Shown: positions 1 through 8,881, counted from the first letter of the stretch. The stretch: DNA of 46,467 bases from CAJBIL01 sp044359525 (GCA_044359525.1 JBIKLY010000013.1:1-46467); one strand, 5' to 3'. The notes: generated from the letters alone by a model not told the origin. Program-made: numbers and translations.

Positions 1-40
1 ATCATAGCTTGACTCCCCGAAAGATGAATAATACTGTATC

Positions 41-50
41 CATAATTATG
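41..50. promoter_or_regulatory. AT-rich palindrome upstream of the GntR gene
   Basis: A perfect 10-bp palindrome, cataattatg, lies about 70 bp before the GntR start codon in an AT-rich stretch. GntR/FCD regulators often bind short palindromes near their own genes, so this could be an operator. It does not match the classical FCD consensus closely, and nothing else supports it. Confidence 0.2.
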
Positions 51-119
51 AATGCAATACCCTTGTCGTAAACTTGATATTCAGCTACAAAGTGACCTGT
101 CTTGCTAATTGAAAAAATC

Positions 120-788
120 ATGATCCCGAATCGCATCGCCCAGACTGCTCTCTACCAGGAAGTTGCCGAACGTCTGCGTCAGCGTATTTTTGCGCACGAA
201 CTGCCGCCAGGCACATGGATTGACGAGCAGGCGCTGGCCGTTGACTACGGTATCAGCCGCACGCCGCTGCGCGAAGCCCTGAAAGTATTGGCGTCGGAGG
301 GCTTGGTCACGCTCAAGCCGCGCCGTGGCTGCTACGTCACCGAGATTTCGGAAAAGGATCTCGATGATATTTTCCCGTTGATGGGCATGCTTGAAGGCCG
401 CTGCGCGCTTGAAGCGGCGAGCAGGGCAAAGCCGGAAGATATCCTGAAGCTTGAAGCCGTACATGGCGAACTCGAGCGCTTTGCCCAAAGCAATCAGGTC
501 GAACGCTACTTTGAAGCCAATCAGGAATTTCACCGGCGCATCCAGGAAATTTCCGGGAACCGCTGGCTTCAGCAAATGATTCAGGATCTGCGCAAGGTAC
601 TGAAACTGACGCGCATGCATTCGCTGACCATTGAAGGCCGCCTGCAGCAGTCACTGATCGAGCACCGCGTAATAATGGCGGCAATCAAGGCGCGCGATGC
701 GAAACGTGCCGAACAAGCCATGCACGAACACCTGCTCGCCGGCCGTCAGGCGCTGTCCAAGAGTCACGTGCATACAGCCGCTGAGTAA
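120..788 (+). CDS. GntR-family transcriptional regulator (FCD subgroup)
   Basis: This 222-residue regulator has an N-terminal winged helix-turn-helix of the GntR type at about residues 10-70, with the family signature GISRTPLREALKVLASEGLV. An all-helical FCD ligand-binding domain fills the rest, with histidines that normally hold a metal or carboxylate effector. The ATG at 120 is chosen because the domain begins directly after it; a TTG at 102 is also in frame. Its stop codon overlaps the start of the enoyl-CoA hydratase gene in TAATG, so the two are translationally coupled. It probably controls that gene in response to an organic or fatty acid. The effector cannot be read from sequence. Confidence 0.9.
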   Translation: MIPNRIAQTALYQEVAERLRQRIFAHELPPGTWIDEQALAVDYGISRTPLREALKVLASEGLVTLKPRRGCYVTEISEKDLDDIFPLMGMLEGRCALEAASRAKPEDILKLEAVHGELERFAQSNQVERYFEANQEFHRRIQEISGNRWLQQMIQDLRKVLKLTRMHSLTIEGRLQQSLIEHRVIMAAIKARDAKRAEQAMHEHLLAGRQALSKSHVHTAAE

Positions 789-1567
789 TGGCCGGTACGG
801 TTTCCTGTGCCCGCGAGGGTGGCATTGCGACGGTTACCCTGACCAATCCGGGCAAGCTCAATGCGGTCGACTTCGCCATGTGGGAAGGCCTGGCTGCGAC
901 TTTGGCTGCGCTTTCGGCAGACGAGGATATCCGGTGCGTGATTCTGCGCGGTGATGGCGACCTGGCGTTCGCAGCCGGTGGTGATATTGAAGAATTCCTC
1001 ACCCGGCGCAACACGGTGGAGCAGGCCATGGCTTACCATCGCCAGGTGGCTGATGCCCTGCAGGCCATTGCTGATTGCCGTCATCCAACGATTGCCCTGA
1101 TCCAGGGGGCCTGCATCGGGGGCGGTCTCGAAATCGCCGGTCAGTGCGATCTGCGCATTTGCGGCGAGTCTTCGCGTTTTGGCGTGCCGATCAACAAGCT
1201 TGGCTTTTCAATGTATCCCGGCGAAATGGATGGTCTGTTGCGCCTTGCAGGAGCAGCAACGGTTCTTGAACTGCTGCTCGAAGGCCGCATTCTGGGCGCG
1301 GCTGAAGCTTGCGCCAAGGGACTGGTGACGCGGGTGGTGGCGGATGCGGAAGTGCCGGCCGAAGTGCAATCGAGCGCTCAACGCATCTGTGCCGGGGCGC
1401 CACTGGTGGCGCGTTGGCACAAGCAGTGGGTGCGCCGCCTGCAGCAGGATACGCCGCTCACTGAATCCGAACTACGCGCCTCCTTTGCCTTTCTTGATAC
1501 CGCGGATTACCGTGAAGGCTTATCGGCTTTCCTGCAAAAGAAAAAACCTCAATTCAGCGGCCATTGA
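788..1567 (+). CDS. Enoyl-CoA hydratase/isomerase family protein
   Basis: This 259-residue protein is a full-length crotonase-fold enzyme acting on acyl-CoA thioesters. The oxyanion-hole segments are visible as AAGGDIEEF and GACIGGGLEIAGQCDLRI. The usual first catalytic glutamate region is replaced by SMYPGEMDGLL, so the exact reaction (hydratase, isomerase or other) is uncertain. The start codon overlaps the stop of the upstream GntR regulator by one base. That pairing suggests a small regulated module for breaking down a CoA-linked acid. No other beta-oxidation gene lies nearby. Confidence 0.9.
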   Translation: MAGTVSCAREGGIATVTLTNPGKLNAVDFAMWEGLAATLAALSADEDIRCVILRGDGDLAFAAGGDIEEFLTRRNTVEQAMAYHRQVADALQAIADCRHPTIALIQGACIGGGLEIAGQCDLRICGESSRFGVPINKLGFSMYPGEMDGLLRLAGAATVLELLLEGRILGAAEACAKGLVTRVVADAEVPAEVQSSAQRICAGAPLVARWHKQWVRRLQQDTPLTESELRASFAFLDTADYREGLSAFLQKKKPQFSGH

Positions 1568-1650
1568 TTGTGCCAAGCCATCGAATTGTTTGAACTTTTC
1601 TCCTATGGCGCCGATCAACCAGTGCCTCCTGTTTCAAGGCGTACCGATCA

Positions 1651-2019
1651 ATGCTCTCCGCACTGACTCTCCTGCTGCTGTTGCAACTGATCGGCGAAAT
1701 TTTTGTGCAGTTCTTTGCCCTGCCGGTACCAGGGCCGGTGATCGGGTTGGTCCTGCTGTTCGCTGCGCTGGTGGTGCGCGGCAGGCTCGGTGACGACCTG
1801 CGCAGCACGGCAAACAATCTCCTGCAACACCTCTCGTTGCTCTTCGTTCCGGCCGGGGCCGGGGTGATGATTCACGCCAGCCGGGTTGCCGAGGAATGGC
1901 TGGCGCTAAGTGTCGCGCTGGTTGGCAGCACCTTGCTCTCGATGGCAGCGACTGCGCTCAGCCTGAGGTTCTTTCTGCGCCACCGCAGCGAACAGCCTGT
2001 CCAGAAAAGCGGACAATGA
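1651..2019 (+). CDS. LrgA/CidA-family holin-like membrane protein
   Basis: This 122-residue hydrophobic protein has about four membrane segments and the LrgA/CidA signature PVPGPVIGLVLLF near residues 25-37, followed by SLLFVPAGAGVM. In Gram-positive bacteria these proteins influence autolysis and pyruvate/acetate overflow. In proteobacteria they are suspected small-molecule transporters. The C-terminal tail is basic and cytoplasmic. Its stop overlaps the start of the LrgB gene by 4 nt (ATGA), so the two are made together. The family call is firm; the physiological role is not. Confidence 0.9.
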   Translation: MLSALTLLLLLQLIGEIFVQFFALPVPGPVIGLVLLFAALVVRGRLGDDLRSTANNLLQHLSLLFVPAGAGVMIHASRVAEEWLALSVALVGSTLLSMAATALSLRFFLRHRSEQPVQKSGQ

Positions 2020-2747
2020 TGAACGTGGCGCCCAGACTCAGCGAAATATGGGTTTATCTTGCAGCGACGCCGCTGCTCGGACTGACCCTCACCTTGCTCG
2101 CCTATCAACTGGCCTTTGTCCTTTACCAGCGCAGTGGCGGCAACCCGCTGGCCAATCCGGTGGCGATTTCCGTGGCCATCGTGGTTACCACCCTGACCCT
2201 GACCGGAACGCCCTATCGCACCTATTTTGAAGGTGCCCAGTTCGTGCACTTTCTGCTCGGACCGGCAACAGTGGCATTGGCGATTCCCCTATTTACGCAA
2301 TTGGGGCGCCTGAAGCGCATGCTGTTGCCGTTGCTCGGCGCGCTACTCGTCGGCTCGCTGACCGCCTGTGTTTCGGCCGTTGCCATCGGCTGGGCGCTCG
2401 GCGCCTCAACGGAATCGATCCGTTCGCTGGCACCCAAGTCGGTGACTACGCCGATCGCCATGGGGGTTGCTGAAAAGATCGGTGGCTTGCCCTCACTGAC
2501 TGCCGTGCTGGTGGTCACGACTGGCATTCTTGGTGCCGTTTCCGCCCGTTATCTGTTTGACGTGCTGCGCATCAAGGATCATGCCATTCATGGTTTTGCC
2601 ATGGGCGTTTCGGCGCACGGCATCGGCACTGCGCGGGCCTTTCAGGTCAGCGAGGAAGCGGGGGCTTTCGCAGCGCTGGCCATGTGTCTGAACGGTATTG
2701 CAACCGCCTTGCTATTGCCGCTGCTGTTCAACGCGTTTGGGTCCTGA
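2016..2747 (+). CDS. LrgB-family membrane protein
   Basis: This protein of about 243 residues is strongly hydrophobic with several membrane spans. It carries LrgB landmarks: an N-terminal NPLANPVAISV segment, FLLGPATVALAIPL, and the C-terminal stretch GFAMGVSAHGIGTARA. It forms a pair with the preceding LrgA protein, sharing an ATGA overlap; a second ATG three bases on is an alternative start. LrgA and LrgB are thought to work as a membrane complex in murein hydrolase control or metabolite export. Length and motifs are complete. Confidence 0.9.
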   Translation: MMNVAPRLSEIWVYLAATPLLGLTLTLLAYQLAFVLYQRSGGNPLANPVAISVAIVVTTLTLTGTPYRTYFEGAQFVHFLLGPATVALAIPLFTQLGRLKRMLLPLLGALLVGSLTACVSAVAIGWALGASTESIRSLAPKSVTTPIAMGVAEKIGGLPSLTAVLVVTTGILGAVSARYLFDVLRIKDHAIHGFAMGVSAHGIGTARAFQVSEEAGAFAALAMCLNGIATALLLPLLFNAFGS

Positions 2748-2778
2748 CGCGGTAGAATCAACGCTTCTCCATGCTTTG

Positions 2779-3882
2779 ATGACGGCGATGATTCGATCCA
2801 GGCTCGCGCCGAAACCTCACGTCGCCAGTGCCGCCATGGCACGTTCGCCAGGCCTGCCGCGCTATCTGGCATTTGCCTATATGGTGCTGGTGGTTTACGC
2901 CAGTCTGCATCCCTTCTCAGGCTGGCGCGACACCGGCCTGTCACCCATTGCTTTTCTCGACGCGGCCTGGCCTCGTTACTGGACTGCATTCGATCTCTCG
3001 ATCAATGTCCTCGCCTATCTGCCGCTGGGTTTTTTGCTGGCATTGGCGCTATCGCGAATTCCCGGCCGTCTGTCGCCCGCGCTCGTGGCCACCTTGCTGG
3101 CCTCATTGATCAGTTTCTGTCTTGAATGCCTGCAGACCTGGCTGCCATCGCGGGTTCCGTCCAATCTTGATCTGGCCAGCAATATGCTCGGTGCGGGTAG
3201 CGGTGCCTTGCTCGCCGCCTGGCACGGCGAGCGTTTCTTCCGCCGGGTGGCCTCGCTGCAACGACGCCTTCTGGCACCGGTGCCGCATGCCGACCTCGCG
3301 CTGGTCATGCTCGGCATGTGGTTGCTCACCCAGCTCTCGCCCGAAACCTTGCTGTTCGGTGCCGGAGATCTGCGCCATCTGCTCGGGCTGACCCCGGCGG
3401 TGCCCTATGCCGCACCCTCCTTTTTTGTAATTGAAACCCTGATCATTGTCAGCAACACCATTGCCATCGGTCTGATTGCCCGCACCCTGCTCGCCGACCG
3501 GAGTTCGCCGCCGATGGTGCTGGCTATTTTCTTTGCGCTGGCGCTAAGTATCCGGGCGCTGGCCGCCGCTGTGCTGCTTAGCCCGCAGGATGCTTTCGTC
3601 TGGCTGACCCCAGGTGCAGGGCTCGGTTTGCTGATCGGCTTTGTGGTGCTTTTGCTGACACTGCTACTACCGCCCTCGCCGCGCCTCGCACTGGCTGGCC
3701 TCGCGCTGATGGCCGGCACTGTATTGGTCAATCTGGCGCCACTCAATCCGTATTCAGCGGGCGCGCTGGCCGCCTGGCGACAGGGGCATTTTCTCAATTT
3801 CAACGGTCTGACGCGACTCGTCGCCAGCGTTTGGCCTTTTCTCGCGCTACCCTATCTGACCATGCTCGGCCGCCGGCTTTAG
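2779..3882 (+). CDS. VanZ-like family membrane protein
   Basis: This multi-span membrane protein of about 367 residues has a VanZ-like domain in its first half. The domain includes YASLHPFSGW, a charged turn before SINVLAYLPLGFLL, and SFCLECLQTWLPSRVPSNLDLASN. These match the conserved helices of proteins related to the teicoplanin-resistance factor VanZ. The second half adds further hydrophobic helices of unknown role. The start is uncertain: ATGs at 2779, 2788 and 2836 are all in frame and none has a good ribosome site. Homologues are common in betaproteobacteria and their function is unknown. Confidence 0.75.
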   Translation: MTAMIRSRLAPKPHVASAAMARSPGLPRYLAFAYMVLVVYASLHPFSGWRDTGLSPIAFLDAAWPRYWTAFDLSINVLAYLPLGFLLALALSRIPGRLSPALVATLLASLISFCLECLQTWLPSRVPSNLDLASNMLGAGSGALLAAWHGERFFRRVASLQRRLLAPVPHADLALVMLGMWLLTQLSPETLLFGAGDLRHLLGLTPAVPYAAPSFFVIETLIIVSNTIAIGLIARTLLADRSSPPMVLAIFFALALSIRALAAAVLLSPQDAFVWLTPGAGLGLLIGFVVLLLTLLLPPSPRLALAGLALMAGTVLVNLAPLNPYSAGALAAWRQGHFLNFNGLTRLVASVWPFLALPYLTMLGRRL

Positions 3883-3939
3883 CGGGCCGCCGTCAGCTTC
3901 AGGAAAGGAAACTCCCAATGAACCTAAAAACCGCATTCA

Positions 3940-4083
3940 ACACAGAGAACACGGAGAAAAACATGCCGCGAAGCAAATCCCGTGGGACAGAGAAAACAGA
4001 GAGATCGCTTGAAATGACGACTCACCCAGTTGGTGAGTTAAAGCTTTGCCTCCGTGCCCTCTGTGGCTCTGTGTTCTCTGTGT
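3940..4083. repeat. Inverted-repeat hairpin element 1 (CACAGAGA units)
   Basis: The left arm at 3940-3956 and the right arm at 4067-4083 are inverted copies matching at 16 of 17 positions. Each is built from tandem CACAGAGA-like units. The right arm continues inward with similar units at about 4049-4066. Near the middle is a small perfect hairpin with 7-bp arms (4020-4026 and 4032-4038). The element fills the gap between the VanZ-like and M48 genes and ends 29 bp before the M48 start. It has the same design as the elements at 8770, 12153 and 44141 but a different unit sequence. Confidence 0.75.
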
Positions 4084-4112
4084 CGAAAGAGCTTGTAACT
4101 GAGTTTTCCAGG

Positions 4113-5597
4113 ATGAATAAGAATTTTTTTGGAATAATTTTTGCCGCGACCCTGCTCACCGCTTGCGCTACGGTCAAGAATCCGGTGAGCGGCGAAAATG
4201 AGCTGACGGTGATGGACGAGCAGCGCGAAATCGCCCTTGGCCGCAAAGAACACGCCGAGGTACTGAAGGAATACGGGATCTACAACAATCCCCGGCTACA
4301 GACTTATGTCAACGAGCTGGGCCAGCGTCTGGCCAGACAGTCGCACCGCAAGGATCTGGAATGGCATTTTACGGTGCTCGACAGCCCGCAGATCAATGCG
4401 TTTGCCTTGCCCGGCGGCTACGTTTATGTCACCCGGGGCATCATGGCCTACATGGATAGCGAGGCCGATCTGGCGGGAGTCATCGGTCATGAAATTGGCC
4501 ATGTCACCGCCCGTCATGGCGCACAGCGTGCAACGCGCCAGCAGACGGCAGGCGTCGGCGTGCTGGCGGCCACCATTCTCGGTGCGATACTCGAAAGCAG
4601 CGGCGTCAGCGGCGCCGGCCAGCTGGCGAATCAGGCTTCACAAGGCCTGGCCGCAGGCTACATTGCGTCCTACGGGCGCGATCAGGAGCTGCAGGCGGAC
4701 AGTCTCGGCGCCGAGTATCTTTCCCGCGTCAATCTCGACCCGAAAAATATGGTTGACGTGATCGGCGTTCTCAAGAATCAGGAGCGCTTCGCCGATGACA
4801 CGGCGCGTGCCGAAGGGCGCACACCACCACCGCATACGGGCTGGCTCACTTCGCATCCGAGCAATGACAAGCGGCTGCAGGACATCGTGCGGATTGCCGC
4901 GCAGTACAAGGGCAACTATGGCGATGAGGGCCGCAGTCGTTATTTGCAGGCGATCAACGGTATGACCTTTGGCGAAAGCCGCGACCAGGGTGTCACGCGT
5001 GGCCGTCATTTTTATCATGAGCCGCTGGGCATTGCGCTGACAGCGCCCGAAGGCTGGAAGGTCCGGAATACGCCGGAAGCCATCGCATTAATCAATGCGC
5101 CAGAGGACGCCGGATTGATCGTCAGTGTGCTGCCCGCCAAGGCCGGCAGCACACAGGATGAGATTGTCCGGAATATTTTCAGGTCGGCGCAGGGCCGTAC
5201 CGAGCGGCGGAGTCTGGGTGGTTTTCCGGCCACGCACTTTGTCGGTACGCGCCAGAACCAGCAGGGCCAGATGCAGCCAATCGAAGCCACGGTAGTGACC
5301 GGTCCGGAAAACCGCAACTACCTGCTGGTCTATGGCGCGAGGAATCCACAGCTGCTACAAAACGCGCGCGGAAAAATTCAGGAAGGTGAAGCCTCATTCC
5401 GTCCCCTGAGCAGCGCCGATCGTGCCGCCGCCCGCCCATGGACAATCAGGGCCGTGCCATACCGGCAGGGTAGCCTGCCGCAACTGGTCAGGGATTCGCC
5501 GCTTTCCGGCAATGCCGAGCAGCAGTTGCGGCTACTTAATGGTGTCTATTCGGGCGGCAACCTGCAGGCCGGGCAGTTGATCAAAGTGGTTGAGTAG
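4113..5597 (+). CDS. M48-family metalloprotease lipoprotein
   Basis: This 494-residue protein starts with a lipoprotein signal peptide whose lipobox is LTAC, so it is probably anchored in the envelope with its domains in the periplasm. The zinc protease motif HEIGHVTARH is present, with the third-ligand region ELQADSLGAEYL downstream. The last 60 or so residues resemble a LysM-like binding tail (RLLNGVYSGGNLQAGQLIKV). Related proteases clear misfolded outer-membrane proteins. ATG 4113 is chosen because the signal peptide begins there; the frame stays open upstream through the repeat element, but that part translates only repeat sequence. Confidence 0.9.
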   Translation: MNKNFFGIIFAATLLTACATVKNPVSGENELTVMDEQREIALGRKEHAEVLKEYGIYNNPRLQTYVNELGQRLARQSHRKDLEWHFTVLDSPQINAFALPGGYVYVTRGIMAYMDSEADLAGVIGHEIGHVTARHGAQRATRQQTAGVGVLAATILGAILESSGVSGAGQLANQASQGLAAGYIASYGRDQELQADSLGAEYLSRVNLDPKNMVDVIGVLKNQERFADDTARAEGRTPPPHTGWLTSHPSNDKRLQDIVRIAAQYKGNYGDEGRSRYLQAINGMTFGESRDQGVTRGRHFYHEPLGIALTAPEGWKVRNTPEAIALINAPEDAGLIVSVLPAKAGSTQDEIVRNIFRSAQGRTERRSLGGFPATHFVGTRQNQQGQMQPIEATVVTGPENRNYLLVYGARNPQLLQNARGKIQEGEASFRPLSSADRAAARPWTIRAVPYRQGSLPQLVRDSPLSGNAEQQLRLLNGVYSGGNLQAGQLIKVVE

Positions 5598-5627
5598 GTG
5601 GGTGCGTAAGGGGTCGCGAATGTGGTC

Positions 5628-5649
5628 GAAAAAGCGCTACTCAGCGCTT
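5628..5649 (-). terminator. Rho-independent terminator of the DnaJ-like gene
   Basis: A hairpin with 7-bp arms (aagcgct at 5632-5638 and agcgctt at 5643-5649) is followed, in minus-strand reading, by a short T run. It overlaps the stop codon of the DnaJ-like gene and lies between two convergent genes. Confidence 0.55.
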
Positions 5650-6675
5650 CTGGTGTTTACACATCAGATCGGCCCACGCCGCAAGCTCCGGTGCGCGTTG
5701 CTCAAGATCCCCGGCCAGCGAGGCTTGCAGCCGGTCGAGCAGCGCCTTGTCCTTGGCGCCAAGGCGTGAAGGGTAGATCGGCCGCAAATGCACCACCAGA
5801 TCACCGGACCCGCGCCCGTGTTTTTTCGGGAAGCCCTTTGCCGGTAGCCGGTAGTCGAGGCCGTGTCCGGGATACGGCAACAGGTCGAGTGTGCAGTCAC
5901 CATTCAGTGTTGGTGTCTCGAGACAGCCACCCGCCAGCAACTGGAAAATGCTGAGCGGAACTGTGCAATGCAGGTCACGCTCGCGCAGTTCGAACAAGGG
6001 GTGTGCCGCCAGCCGGACCTCAAGGTAGAGGTCGCCGGCCGCACTGCCGTCTTCCGGGCCTTGCCGTGCCTGACGCGCCAGACGAAGACGCTCGCCATGC
6101 AGAATGCCTGCGGGCACCTTGACTGAAAGCGTGCGCAGCTTTTTCCGCCAGCCGCTACCGGCACATTCGACGCAATCCGTCTCGCGCAGATAGCCACGTC
6201 CACCGCAACCGTCACAAAGCCGCGTGCCGTGACTGTCGCCACGTACTCTGCCGATACCATTGCACAGTGCACAGGGCGTCGAATGGGTATGCTGCACCCT
6301 GCCCGTGCCGTGGCATGGCGTGCAACGGCTGCTGCGCGCCAGCTCGATGCTTTTGACGCAGCCGTGTGCTGCCTCTTCCAGCGTCAGGATCAGTGTTTGT
6401 GTCAGGTCATCGCCGGTGGTTGTTTGTTCGTCCGGTTCGTCATCCGTTGCTGTGCCCGAAGCGGCGCGCCCTTGCTGCCATTCGGCATGGCGTTTGGGGT
6501 CGAGAATCAGCTCGTAGGCGGCCTTGATCCGCTTGAATTCGGCCTCCGCACTGGCGGTCTGATTGCGATCCGGATGCCAGCGCATGGCCAGCCGGCGATA
6601 GGCCCGCTTGACGTCTTCAAGCGACGCTGTTCGCTGCAGGCCAAGCAGGGCAAAAGGATCGTCGGATTGTTTCAT
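5641..6675 (-). CDS. DnaJ-like Hsp40 co-chaperone
   Basis: This 344-residue protein has a J domain at residues 5-70 with the HPD triad at 34-36, which stimulates DnaK ATPase activity. Four CxxCxGxG-type zinc-finger repeats follow (CTPCHGTG, CALCNGIG, CDGCGGRG, CVECAGSG), then a C-terminal substrate-binding region. Unlike canonical DnaJ, the Gly/Phe-rich linker after the J domain is replaced by an acidic, Thr-rich stretch. The protein is also somewhat shorter than DnaJ (about 375). No dnaK or grpE is nearby, so this looks like a second, specialised DnaJ homologue rather than the main one. Confidence 0.85.
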   Translation of the reverse strand: MKQSDDPFALLGLQRTASLEDVKRAYRRLAMRWHPDRNQTASAEAEFKRIKAAYELILDPKRHAEWQQGRAASGTATDDEPDEQTTTGDDLTQTLILTLEEAAHGCVKSIELARSSRCTPCHGTGRVQHTHSTPCALCNGIGRVRGDSHGTRLCDGCGGRGYLRETDCVECAGSGWRKKLRTLSVKVPAGILHGERLRLARQARQGPEDGSAAGDLYLEVRLAAHPLFELRERDLHCTVPLSIFQLLAGGCLETPTLNGDCTLDLLPYPGHGLDYRLPAKGFPKKHGRGSGDLVVHLRPIYPSRLGAKDKALLDRLQASLAGDLEQRAPELAAWADLMCKHQKR

Positions 6676-6828
6676 GGGGTCATGTTGCCGGCGGCGGCGT
6701 GGTGATCAGATTGCGAGCCGTGATTCTAAGCGATGGCGCTGCATTCGATGGCCGGAAGCCGGGAAATGGGGCCAATCAAGGTAAAATCATTGGCAGGAAA
6801 AGCACCACTCAATCAGGAGACGACCGGC

Positions 6829-7140
6829 ATGAGCCATTTCAAGCATCACGTATTTTTCTGCTGCAACCAGCGCGCCGAAGGTGAAACCTGCTGCAACAGC
6901 CTGGGTGCCACCGAAATGCAGACCTACGCAAAAGACCGGATCGGCGAACTTAAGCTCAAGGGCAAGGGGCAGGTCCGGATCAACAAGGCCGGCTGCATGG
7001 ATCGTTGCGACAACGGCCCGGTGCTCGTGGTCTACCCGGAAGCCGTGTGGTACACCTACATCGACAAGGAAGACATCGAGGAAATCATCCAGGAACATCT
7101 GGTGCATGGCCGCGTTGTCGAGCGTTTGAAGATTGATTGA
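6829..7140 (+). CDS. Thioredoxin-like 2Fe-2S ferredoxin
   Basis: This small 103-residue protein fits the thioredoxin-like 2Fe-2S ferredoxin family. Candidate cluster ligands are the cysteine pairs at 11-12 and 21-22 and the CMDRC motif at 56-60. The motif DNGPVLVVYPE after the last cysteine is typical. It is probably a cytoplasmic one-electron carrier. A good ribosome site (caggaga at 6814-6820) supports the ATG at 6829. The alpha/beta hydrolase gene follows after about 40 bp in the same direction, a pairing common in betaproteobacteria. Confidence 0.88.
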   Translation: MSHFKHHVFFCCNQRAEGETCCNSLGATEMQTYAKDRIGELKLKGKGQVRINKAGCMDRCDNGPVLVVYPEAVWYTYIDKEDIEEIIQEHLVHGRVVERLKID

Positions 7141-7181
7141 AATGAACCCCTTCAAGGGATGAACCGGAGAAGTTCCGCGGA

Positions 7182-7820
7182 ATGAAACTCATCGAAGAAA
7201 AACTGTTGTTCGACGGCCCGGCCGGCAAGATCGATGTCATTGTCGAAAACCCCGGCGCGCCGCGCGGCATTGCGCTGATCGGCCATCCGCATCCGCTGTT
7301 CGGCGGCGGCAACACCAACAAAGTGGCGCAGACGCTGGCACGCACCTTCGCACGCATGGAATACGTCGCGCTGCGCCCGAATTTCCGTGGGGTCGGCGAG
7401 AGCGACGGTGTGCACGACGAAGGCCATGGCGAAACCGACGACCTGCTCGCTGTGCTCAGCGAGGCGAAGCGTCGCTATGGCGACCTGCCCGTCGCGCTGG
7501 CCGGTTTTTCCTTCGGCGCTTTTGTGCAGACCCGCGTCGCCAAAGCGCTGGCCGAAGCCGGCCATCCGGCGCAGCGACTGGTGTTGGTTGGCACCGCCTC
7601 AGGCTACGTCGAAGGCACGCGCAGCTACGCGACCGAAGCCGTTCCCGGCGATACCATCGTCATCCACGGCTCGGAAGACGAAACCGTGCCCCTGGCCAAC
7701 GTCCTGGAATGGGCCAAACCAATGGATTTGCCAGTCATTGTCGTGCCCGGCGCGGATCACTTCTTCCACCGCCGCCTGCACGTCATCCGCGAAATCGTCA
7801 CCCGCGCATGGCGGCACTGA
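7182..7820 (+). CDS. Alpha/beta hydrolase
   Basis: This 212-residue protein has the compact alpha/beta-hydrolase fold of the YfhR-like type. Visible landmarks are IGHPHPLFGG near the oxyanion region, LRPNFRGVGES, and the nucleophile elbow GFSFGAF. The acid is probably in HGSEDETVPL and the catalytic histidine in PGADHFFHRRL. It has no signal peptide, so it is likely cytoplasmic; the substrate is unknown. The gene ends inside the next one: its last 13 nt overlap the start of the NodI-like ATPase gene. Confidence 0.88.
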   Translation: MKLIEEKLLFDGPAGKIDVIVENPGAPRGIALIGHPHPLFGGGNTNKVAQTLARTFARMEYVALRPNFRGVGESDGVHDEGHGETDDLLAVLSEAKRRYGDLPVALAGFSFGAFVQTRVAKALAEAGHPAQRLVLVGTASGYVEGTRSYATEAVPGDTIVIHGSEDETVPLANVLEWAKPMDLPVIVVPGADHFFHRRLHVIREIVTRAWRH

Positions 7821-8752
7821 ACGCCGCAGCGACAATCGACCGCGGCGCCGCGCTGCACGTGCGCGGCCTGCATAAATCCTATGACGGCAACGAGGTGGTG
7901 GCCGGCATCGACTTCACTGTGGCGCCCGGCACCTGCTTCGGCCTGCTCGGACCGAATGGCGCCGGCAAGACGACCACCCTGCGCTGCTGCCTCGGGCTGA
8001 CCACGCCCGATGCCGGCGAGATCCAGCTCGGTGGCTTCGACATTCCGGCGCAGGCCGGGATCGCGCGCGAACGCGTCGGCGTCGTGCCGCAGTTCGACAA
8101 CCTCGACCCGGACTTTACCGCCGGTGAAAACCTGCTGGTCTACGGCCGTTACTTCGGCCTCAAGGACGCGCTCATTCGCGCGCGCATTCCCGATCTGCTT
8201 GATTTCGCCGGCCTCAGCGGCAAGGAAAAAGCGCGCATCCAGTCCCTCTCCGGCGGCATGAAGCGGCGCCTGACGCTGGCCCGCGCGCTGGTGAACGACC
8301 CGGACATCCTCTTCCTCGACGAGCCGACCACCGGCCTCGATCCGCAGGCCCGGCACCTGATCTGGGAGCGCCTGAAGCGCCTCACCGCGCGCGGCAAGAC
8401 GCTGATCCTGACCACGCATTTCATGGACGAAGCCGAACGCCTGTGCGACCGCCTTGCCGTGCTCGATCATGGACGTTTGGTGACAGAGGGCGCACCACGC
8501 GAACTGATCGCCGCACAGATCGAGCCGCAGGTCGTCGAGATTTTTGGCGATGACGCAGCCGCGTGGGCCAAAGCCCGGCGCGCACTTGGCGAACGCCTCG
8601 AAATCGCCGGTGACACAGCCTTCTTCTACTGCCGTGAGCCGGCGCCGTTACTTGCCGCACTGGCTGGTGAGCCAAATCTGCGCTACGCGCACCGCGCCGC
8701 CAACCTCGAGGATGTCTTCCTCAAACTGACAGGGCGCGAGCTGCGGGATTGA
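7808..8752 (+). CDS. NodI-like ABC transporter ATP-binding protein
   Basis: This 314-residue ABC ATPase has Walker A GPNGAGKTT, signature LSGGM, and Walker B ILFLDEP followed by the switch histidine in LTTHFMDEAERLCDR. The C-terminal tail of about 80 residues is the type found in the DRA/NodI group of exporters. Its partner permease (8882-9656) follows but is frameshifted and separated from it by a hairpin repeat. The ATG at 7808 lies inside the upstream hydrolase gene. Betaproteobacteria carry chromosomal NodIJ relatives unrelated to nodulation; the exported substrate is unknown. Confidence 0.88.
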   Translation: MAALNAAATIDRGAALHVRGLHKSYDGNEVVAGIDFTVAPGTCFGLLGPNGAGKTTTLRCCLGLTTPDAGEIQLGGFDIPAQAGIARERVGVVPQFDNLDPDFTAGENLLVYGRYFGLKDALIRARIPDLLDFAGLSGKEKARIQSLSGGMKRRLTLARALVNDPDILFLDEPTTGLDPQARHLIWERLKRLTARGKTLILTTHFMDEAERLCDRLAVLDHGRLVTEGAPRELIAAQIEPQVVEIFGDDAAAWAKARRALGERLEIAGDTAFFYCREPAPLLAALAGEPNLRYAHRAANLEDVFLKLTGRELRD

Positions 8753-8769
8753 GGATGGAAAAATCTTGA

Positions 8770-8858
8770 ACCACCAAGACACCAAGAACACAAAGTTTCA
8801 CCAAGAAATTCAGGCAGGTTTTCTTGGTGTCACTTGGTGCCCTTGGTGTCTTGGTGGT
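8770..8858. repeat. Inverted-repeat hairpin element 2 (CACCAAGA units)
   Basis: This nearly complete hairpin has 39-nt arms. The outer 17 bp (8770-8786 with 8842-8858) and inner 10 bp (8799-8808 with 8820-8829) pair perfectly. The 12 nt between them on each side match at 7 positions. The loop is 11 nt. The arms consist of tandem CACCAAGA-like octamers. The element fills the gap between the NodI-like ATPase gene and its permease gene, ending 23 bp before the permease start. Confidence 0.8.
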
Positions 8859-8881
8859 GAAGTCCTTTTTCTTTCCAGCTT

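Noticed and set aside
3831..4112. N-terminal extension of the M48 lipoprotein through the repeat element
   Set aside because: The frame is open but translates the repeat arms; the lipoprotein signal begins at 4113.
7709..7807. Longer N-terminus for the NodI-like ATPase
   Set aside because: The extra residues lie inside the hydrolase gene and are Arg/Pro-rich without family support.
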